NCBI RefSeq assembly: GCF_008935075.1
Contig: NZ_CP044545.1
Coordinates: 2,507,501 to 2,571,500, forward strand
DNA from: Pradoshia sp. D12
GTDB lineage: Bacteria > Bacillota > Bacilli > Bacillales > Pradoshiaceae
Length of the DNA stretch: 64,000 nt
Direction: 5' to 3'
Shown here: positions 58,103-64,000 of the stretch, piece by piece
Layout of the letters: each line of letters opens with the position of its first letter
Position numbering within the stretch: the first letter of the stretch is position 1
Translations under genes and position numbers: made by a program
Notes under the pieces: model-generated
Seen by the model: only the letters and a program-made list of their open reading frames with translations
Databases searched by the model: none
What the model was told of the DNA's origin: nothing

Positions 58103-59833
58103 TTACATTTCTAATAATTGATCAAAGTAACCATCTTTCTCATTCGGATTAATATTGATTAATGTTCGACGATCTAACAATAAATTTCCCCATTCACAAG
58201 AGGTTTCAGAAACAAATGTACATGCATGACAGGCCGCGCCATTTGCAGACGTATGGTATTCAAATTCCCCATCTGAACAGATTGGATCAGATGAACAATA
58301 GCTCATCTTTTCTAATGCTCGAATAATAATGGGTAATAACTTTTCGCTTTGTGCCAAGTTTGTTAATCCACCTAAACTTCCTTCTGAATCTCCAGAAGCT
58401 GTGTAAATAAATACACCATACATGTCATCACTTGCATAAATACGCTCTTTTAATGACGTCGTTGTATAACCACAATGTGCAGCTAGCTCCTGCAACAGGG
58501 CATGACTAAACGTATGCAACAAAATTTGACGTGGCAGAATATTCAATGGTGACTTTTTAAACTCTTCACGCTGGGCATTATATGCCTTTACAATAGTGCT
58601 CGTAATTTTCTCAGTTTGTTCCCATTCTAGCAATTTTTCTAAATTAAATTGAAAGAAAATACCTTCGCCGTAATTTCGCACAGCTGGTAACCATTTCGGC
58701 TCACTTGTTATAACAACCGGCTGTGTTTTTGCTTCTTCATCTGTAAATCGGTCAATATAGTCTAATCGAGTAAATTCTTTTAAAACTTGTACTTCAGGCA
58801 CAGAATCGACACGGAAAATCCCATCAAAATACGGCACTAGCATTGGCGCAATAACTACTTTTTTAGATGAAAAACGCTCTTCGTTTATTTCCTCCTGTAT
58901 TAGCGTGTTCCACTCCTGCTTTTTAATTGATTCATAGGTAGAACTTTCTGCAAGCGTTATTTTACCCTCTAAATAATGTTTAATAGTAGGTACAAAAGAA
59001 GATGGGATATTTTTAAAATTACATGCCATTTCAAGACCTGCTTCACCCATATTTATATATGCTTTGCTAAAATTTTCTTTATCTTTTTCTACTAAATATA
59101 AAACATCAAATTCTGAGCTAGATGCTGTTAAAGGCACTTGTAAAAAACTCATAATCGAAGGTGAATATACATTCGATGCGCCACGCAATGTTGTTTTCAT
59201 TTTACACTTACATTTCTGTTTGGCGCTTTTACTGATCCATGGTCGCTCCCCTTGGCAATCAAATAAACTATGATTCTCTCTTTCTTCAGGCTTCATAATA
59301 CCACCTAAACTTTCACTATGCTTACAGTGCAAACAAACAACGTGTAGATCTGATAAAGATCCACTTGAGCCATGGGTTTTTAGCATTAATCTTGGCTCTT
59401 TTGATTGTTCTGTACAAGGCTTATTTCGGTGAACCCATTCTTCATAAGGAAAATCTGATAAATGTCCATTTTCACACGCTAACACAAATCGGCTTGCATA
59501 AAGCTCTTGAAAATCATCCTTATTTTTCCGTGCACAATAATAACAACTAGCATTATGATAATTCGTCATATTGTGGCATTTCGGACAGATTTTCCATTTA
59601 GGAAATTCAACAGCTTTAATTTTTTGTTTATCGGGATTTTCATTCAAAATGCGTACGTGGTCAACCCCTAAAAACGTTGTTATTCGTACATCCTTTTCTT
59701 GAGGTGCCCTCCTTGTTTGCCACTGATCTGCTGATTTCACTATGACACTTTGAGATAAAAGTTCAACGACTGCTCCTGGTCCTGATTGGTATATTAGTTG
59801 GGAAGGTCTGATTGTTTCATTCTGTTGATTCAC
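58103..59833 (-). CDS. drmB: DrmB-like DUF1998 protein
   Basis: GTG 59833 overlaps the drmA stop (GTGA). The 576-residue protein has an N-terminal zinc-ribbon-like CPKCHNMTNYHNASCYYC, CENGHLSDFPYEEW, and the C-terminal DUF1998 block (HTFSHALLQELAAHCGY, GDSEGSLGGL, CSSDPICS, CHACTFVSETSCEWGN, LLDRR). This combination is diagnostic of DrmB, the partner of the DrmA helicase in DISARM. DrmAB binds and responds to DNA ends and blocks incoming phage DNA. Confidence 0.85.
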   Translation of the reverse strand: MNQQNETIRPSQLIYQSGPGAVVELLSQSVIVKSADQWQTRRAPQEKDVRITTFLGVDHVRILNENPDKQKIKAVEFPKWKICPKCHNMTNYHNASCYYCARKNKDDFQELYASRFVLACENGHLSDFPYEEWVHRNKPCTEQSKEPRLMLKTHGSSGSLSDLHVVCLHCKHSESLGGIMKPEERENHSLFDCQGERPWISKSAKQKCKCKMKTTLRGASNVYSPSIMSFLQVPLTASSSEFDVLYLVEKDKENFSKAYINMGEAGLEMACNFKNIPSSFVPTIKHYLEGKITLAESSTYESIKKQEWNTLIQEEINEERFSSKKVVIAPMLVPYFDGIFRVDSVPEVQVLKEFTRLDYIDRFTDEEAKTQPVVITSEPKWLPAVRNYGEGIFFQFNLEKLLEWEQTEKITSTIVKAYNAQREEFKKSPLNILPRQILLHTFSHALLQELAAHCGYTTTSLKERIYASDDMYGVFIYTASGDSEGSLGGLTNLAQSEKLLPIIIRALEKMSYCSSDPICSDGEFEYHTSANGAACHACTFVSETSCEWGNLLLDRRTLININPNEKDGYFDQLLEM

Positions 59834-62800
59834 GACTTTAACACCTCAATTTCAATGGCTGCTTCTACATTTCTTAATGACATCATAGCTGGACGAGCAT
59901 CTTTTACTTTCACTTCTTCATTAAAGTTTTTTAATAAGCAAGCTTTTACATATTTCGATTCTTTGTAAGCTAATGTATCTTTAGCGTGCTTCAACGCTAA
60001 TTCTCGCCACCATTCTAATAAAACTTTCACTTCATTTTCAATGGTTGCACCATTAGCATTTCGTACTCTTTCTAGAAATTGAACAGTTGCTGTATCTACT
60101 TTATTTTGTAGTTGCACAATTTTTTTTGGACTTTGCTCAGCATTGATTTCCATAATCGTTTGACGCATAAATCCAACAAACGTACCTGTTAACCCTTTAT
60201 ATAAAGCACCTTTTGCGAAAGGTGTTACACTCATCGTTTCTACATGACGATAAAGTGCTTGATGGTATGCTTTAAAACGTTCAAAATGCGACAAATCTCT
60301 AGATCGTAGTGAATTAAGTAGAACAAGTACAACTCCTGGATATTTACGACCAACACGGCTCGTCGCTTGAATATATTCAGAAGTCGTTTTTGGTTGCCCT
60401 TGTACAAACATTGTTCCAAGTCGGTCCACATCGACACCAACTGAAATCATATTAGTTGCAAGTACAGCATCAAGAACACCCGCTTCATCTAAAGTTTTCT
60501 CCATTTGTGTTAGTAACTGTGGAATTTCTTGTGCCTTTTTGCGACTAGTTAATTCTTCAACAGATAGATCATGTTCAAATTTATTCGTGGGATCTAGCAT
60601 ATTTAATCGTGAGTTTACTTCATCTTTAAAAGTAGTAACCATACCTGCCAATTCTTTAACCGTATTAAAATAGCCTAGCATTGTATAATATGGATCTACT
60701 TTAAACTTTGGTTCACTTCTTGTTATCGTTGCATATGCACTATATGTTTGAATCGCTTGAATTTTATTACTGACTCCTGGCGCACAGATTCCTACATAGC
60801 ATCGCCCTGGTTTTTGGGAAGTCGCCACCTCTTTTGAAACGAAATTATCATTTGCTTTTTGCACGGCTAATGGGAACTGCTGCATTTCCCGACCGTATAA
60901 CGCACGAATTTGCTCATCCGCACCGCTAATCGTCGCTGTTGAAGCAATTACTTTAGCTGGTCTTCCGTTATTTCTTGTTAATAGATCGATTGCTACCTCA
61001 TATAAACCTGTTAAAGAGCCTAATGGTCCTGAAATTAAATGAAGCTCATCTTGAATAATTAATTCAGGTGGTTTCAAACGATTAATACGACTGTAACCTC
61101 TTGGGGTAGAAGCACTATATTTAAATCCTAATTCACGATGATACACATTTTTATTGCCAAATAGTTCATGCATATCTTGTTTCCAAGGTAACTGAGCAAT
61201 TTTATCTACCGTACCAATTAACAATGTTGGTAACTTCAGATAAATTGCCTCATCAACCGTATAAACAGGAATTCCGTGTTTAAATGTACATTCTTTACTA
61301 GAACAATAAATTTTCTGTGAGTTCGAATTAATTTCATACTGCTCCGGTCCTAGTTCTGACCCACACCACGGACAATGTATTAGCTGAATAGGATTGCCAG
61401 CCTTAACTTCCTTACCATCTCGTAATTGTTCAAGCTTATCCATTGCATCTACAAATTTATTAGGAGAGGAATCCTGTCCAATCCAAAGCCCAATACTAAA
61501 TGGCTCTTCTCCAAATAGATTTGTATTTGGTTTACGCAAAACTTCTGCAGCACAAATTAAAGCTGCAGCCCGTTGGAATTGTTGTGTTGTTAACAAACGC
61601 AATGTATAGCGCATAAAAACTGTAACTCCAGCATACTTTTCTACTTGATTTGGTGCTAATAATCGACGATACGCCATGACATACGCCGCCACACCTAAAT
61701 AAGCCTCTGTCTTACCGCCTCCAGTTGGGAACCAAATTAAATCAACAATTTCTCTGTCTTTATGTTGTTCATCCGATGCACTGGCAATATTCATAAGTAA
61801 AAATATTAATTGGAATAAACGCCATTCTCCATCTAATATAGGTTTTACTCGCTTACCTGTAGTACGGTATGTGTGGGCCACACCTGATTGCGCTCGTTGC
61901 AATAGCATAACACGGTTTGCAAATTGAAACGCTAAATAGCATAAGGAATTATCACTTTCTGTTACTAATGAAATTCCTTCTTCTAAACGTTCGATGATAC
62001 TTTTTACTTTTAAAATATTTTTTTCTGCTTCACTCTTTAAATAATCAGGTAGCTCATTTACTATTTTCGTTTCATGTTCCAGCCACATTTTATATGTTTC
62101 TGGTATAACATTTAATTTTTCCTTCAAGATGTCTACAGGATATTCACTCAATTCCTTCATCTTAAATGACTGATTTTTAATTTTGCAATGTTCCACATTA
62201 GGCAATTCATAACGTGGCATCCATGTTGAATAAATCGTCGTTATATTTCCAACGGTTTCCCAATCAACTCCAACACCATGACCGATTGCTAATTCTACTT
62301 TATCACGATAAAGAAGTTCATTTTGGACATGATATTGATCCGCCTTAGATGTAAATTTAGCAATATGAGGTGTAGGTATCTGTACTTTTAAAGAGCATTG
62401 AAACATAACTTCGTCTTGCTCTGGATATTGATTTTCTCTCTTTAAACTATTCATTAAAAAAACATTTACGTGATATAAGTTATTCCTGTAAGTAACTGTA
62501 TAACGTACTTTCCCGTGCTTCGAGTCATTTGAATTTTCGAGCGTATCAGTTTTCTTATTAGAAAGATCAATTTGCCATTTTTCCGCTTGTGGTATACGCT
62601 TATGTTCTTTATCCTCATAAATAGCCCAAAAAGCTTCGATATCAACAGTTGTTAATTCATGCAGTTTAAAACTAAAGCCCATAGTAGAAGGACGAAATAG
62701 TTTTTTTATTGTAAGCTGTTCATTTATTTCTTCTTCGTTTGCATGTACGTGTGTTTCTATTGCATTATCACGTTCATTTACTACATCTGATGTAGATCCA

Positions 62801-62940
62801 AATGGAACTAGCTTTCCCGTTAAATAGAACTGCATCGGTCGAATATTTGTCCCAAGTATTTCATCTTCCATACGTGGACCAACTAAATATGTTTCTAGCT
62901 CATGAATTAAATCTTTACGTAATAATCCGTATTCTTTCAT
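59830..62940 (-). CDS. drmA: DrmA-like SF2 helicase
   Basis: I choose ATG 62940 (MKEYGLLRKDLIHELE); a GTG 21 nt upstream has no SD. The 1036-residue protein has a long N-terminal region and then helicase lobe one with WFPTGGGKTEAYLG (~405). A zinc ribbon (CPWCGSEL ... CSSKEC) follows at ~525, then IIQDELHLISGPLGS (~628). Lobe two holds ATNMISVGVDVDRLG and QATSRVGRKYPG. QDELHLI and the zinc insertion are typical of the DUF1998-partner helicases. It heads the seven-gene operon ending at 49024. Confidence 0.85.
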   Translation of the reverse strand: MKEYGLLRKDLIHELETYLVGPRMEDEILGTNIRPMQFYLTGKLVPFGSTSDVVNERDNAIETHVHANEEEINEQLTIKKLFRPSTMGFSFKLHELTTVDIEAFWAIYEDKEHKRIPQAEKWQIDLSNKKTDTLENSNDSKHGKVRYTVTYRNNLYHVNVFLMNSLKRENQYPEQDEVMFQCSLKVQIPTPHIAKFTSKADQYHVQNELLYRDKVELAIGHGVGVDWETVGNITTIYSTWMPRYELPNVEHCKIKNQSFKMKELSEYPVDILKEKLNVIPETYKMWLEHETKIVNELPDYLKSEAEKNILKVKSIIERLEEGISLVTESDNSLCYLAFQFANRVMLLQRAQSGVAHTYRTTGKRVKPILDGEWRLFQLIFLLMNIASASDEQHKDREIVDLIWFPTGGGKTEAYLGVAAYVMAYRRLLAPNQVEKYAGVTVFMRYTLRLLTTQQFQRAAALICAAEVLRKPNTNLFGEEPFSIGLWIGQDSSPNKFVDAMDKLEQLRDGKEVKAGNPIQLIHCPWCGSELGPEQYEINSNSQKIYCSSKECTFKHGIPVYTVDEAIYLKLPTLLIGTVDKIAQLPWKQDMHELFGNKNVYHRELGFKYSASTPRGYSRINRLKPPELIIQDELHLISGPLGSLTGLYEVAIDLLTRNNGRPAKVIASTATISGADEQIRALYGREMQQFPLAVQKANDNFVSKEVATSQKPGRCYVGICAPGVSNKIQAIQTYSAYATITRSEPKFKVDPYYTMLGYFNTVKELAGMVTTFKDEVNSRLNMLDPTNKFEHDLSVEELTSRKKAQEIPQLLTQMEKTLDEAGVLDAVLATNMISVGVDVDRLGTMFVQGQPKTTSEYIQATSRVGRKYPGVVLVLLNSLRSRDLSHFERFKAYHQALYRHVETMSVTPFAKGALYKGLTGTFVGFMRQTIMEINAEQSPKKIVQLQNKVDTATVQFLERVRNANGATIENEVKVLLEWWRELALKHAKDTLAYKESKYVKACLLKNFNEEVKVKDARPAMMSLRNVEAAIEIEVLKS

Positions 62941-63501
62941 GTTGAAAGCACAGCCTTTCACTCAAGGTAGTTTGCTAATATTAAAAAATTGCCTTTTATA
63001 GTTTATTATCGATTCTTTTCAAATAAATTTAAGAGCCCAAATGTTTATCGTATTTTTGGACTCTTACTTTCAATTTTACAATTTAAATACTATTAGTAAC
63101 TTAGTTTGATTTTGGTCCATCTCCATTAATCATCGGACCCTGCTTAAGAAATGCCATAATGTTTAAAAACACTTTTGATTAAAAGTATATTAATATAATT
63201 AATTATATCAGAAATGCTTATTAGCAATAAATTAATAGAGATTGGTATATTTCATATAAAAATTATCATCATTGATAGAATTTTACTAGTACTTACTATA
63301 TTTGTAAATGTGTTTTTTAGTAAAAAAGACCTTTTTATTTGAAAGTTATTTACAAAAATCAACCATGTATTTATACCAATCAGAAATTCTCAAATATATA
63401 TCCTAAAAAGTGATAGCTTTGTTAGCCCCGCTAACTCACCGATTTAAATTATGTAGATTAGGACATTCAGATGATTTAACAACCAAAAATAAAAAAAGAA
63501 A
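62941..63501. other. AT-rich promoter region upstream of drmA
   Basis: No gene seen. It must hold the operon promoter, but many AT-rich hexamers prevent a single choice. Confidence 0.4.
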
Positions 63502-63534
63502 CTTTTCATTAATTTGCTCAATTAATGAAAAGCC
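63495..63534 (-). terminator. Terminator of the DUF1524 gene
   Basis: CTTTTCATTAAT (63502-63513) and ATTAATGAAAAG (63521-63532) form a perfect 12-bp stem with a 7-nt loop. On the minus strand a T-run (TTTCTTTTTTT) follows. Confidence 0.88.
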
Positions 63535-63592
63535 TCGACATTGTGATTTTACTAATTTGAGACGGTCCTTCTCTAGTTCTTCTAATTGCTAT

Positions 63593-64000
63593 TTACAATC
63601 TCCGATAATACTCTTTTATCTTTTGTGCCATCATTCTTCTTCTCTCTTCCAGAAAAGCTGGATAATCTTCTGCTGTCATCGAAAATATAGAGTCTGGTAC
63701 ACAGTTCATTGCCAAGTTGGTCCTTAATTCTTCGAAATCCACTATTTCGCCAATTTTAAGATTGCCCGTCTGACACTGTTCCTTGACTAACCCCAAATAG
63801 TCTTTAGGTGATTGGTCTTTGATTGCCAAATTGACCACCTGTTCAGTGAAGACATAATTGCCGATTTGATTATATTGTGCTCGGTTATTAAACCCATTCT
63901 TTTGTAAATATTTTTTCGGGAAAAGATGATGTACATCTCCTCGTTCTTCAATTAAATGCTGTACTGTAATTGACTTGGAAAGGAAAGCTTGATCCTTGTT
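63593..64000 (-). CDS. DUF1524 (HNH) C-terminus of a GmrSD/DUF262-type protein, 5' end outside window
   Basis: The frame is open to the window edge (135 residues plus stop), so apparent internal starts such as GTG 63838 should not be used. It reads TVQHLIEERGDVHHLFPKKY, NRAQYNQIGNYVFTEQ and VNLAIKDQSPKDYLG. GDVHHLFPK is the DUF1524 His-Asn-His-type nuclease motif, with the conserved NxxANYV-like segment here as QIGNYV. Such domains follow DUF262 in GmrSD-like type IV restriction enzymes against modified phage DNA. The DUF262 half must lie beyond the right edge. Confidence 0.75.
   Translation of the reverse strand, partial: NKDQAFLSKSITVQHLIEERGDVHHLFPKKYLQKNGFNNRAQYNQIGNYVFTEQVVNLAIKDQSPKDYLGLVKEQCQTGNLKIGEIVDFEELRTNLAMNCVPDSIFSMTAEDYPAFLEERRRMMAQKIKEYYRRL

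Noticed and set aside
63410-63727. 105-codon plus-strand frame near the right end
   Set aside because: It overlaps the convincing DUF1524 frame on the other strand and its terminator, and reads as non-protein.

Overview
The window looks like chromosome from an AT-rich Gram-positive bacterium of the Bacillaceae or Planococcaceae type. The evidence is strong AGGAGG ribosome-binding sites, frequent TTG and GTG starts, short-stem terminators with T-runs, DUF4083 and IDEAL-like small proteins, a Bacillus-type cold-shock protein, and a cell-wall sorting signal on a giant surface protein. I see no rRNA, tRNA or CRISPR array.

Positions 1-8700 hold a small aromatic-catabolism cluster (PucR-type regulator, MFS transporter, FAH-family enzyme, ring-cleavage dioxygenase) that runs into a patch of decayed genes. 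A deletion joins the tails of two convergent genes near 4385. A GNAT gene and a VOC gene each carry one in-frame stop, and a DUF421 gene carries three frameshifts. Positions 8800-24700 are mostly ordinary housekeeping and accessory genes (cold-shock protein, quinone oxidoreductase, TrhO, GDSL hydrolase, phosphatase, RarD, ROK repressor, zinc peptidase). Two items stand out there: a Hen1-Pnkp RNA-repair operon in which both genes are broken, and a nine-copy array of an ATTGAGCG-like motif spaced about 20-21 bp.

Positions 24979-34521 encode a roughly 3180-residue wall-anchored surface protein with 17 almost identical 363-bp repeats. Positions 36915-38996 hold a translationally coupled operon: a broken ABM-type monooxygenase, a helical protein, a cobalamin-binding protein with the W-x9-EH motif of CarH-type photoreceptors, and a PAS-like/STAS protein resembling RsbR. 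I read it as a candidate B12-dependent (light?) input to a stress-response pathway.

From 39195 to the right end the window is a defence island of about 25 kb. It stacks an EVE-McrB/DUF2357 type IV-like pair, a C5-cytosine methyltransferase convergent with an unrecognised and internally duplicated partner (probably its restriction enzyme), and a seven-gene, tightly coupled operon. That operon combines DISARM core genes (drmA, drmB, a SNF2 helicase) with a DUF4391 protein, a complete type III restriction-modification pair and a PC4/YdbC-like ssDNA-binding protein. A DUF1524 (GmrSD-type HNH) gene runs off the right edge. The composite DISARM/type III operon and the B12-STAS operon are the best candidates for something little described.

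Limits: all family calls come from reading motifs by eye, with no database search. Lesions in pseudogenes could be sequence errors, although exact 5- and 8-bp tandem duplications and clean nonsense codons are not typical ones.
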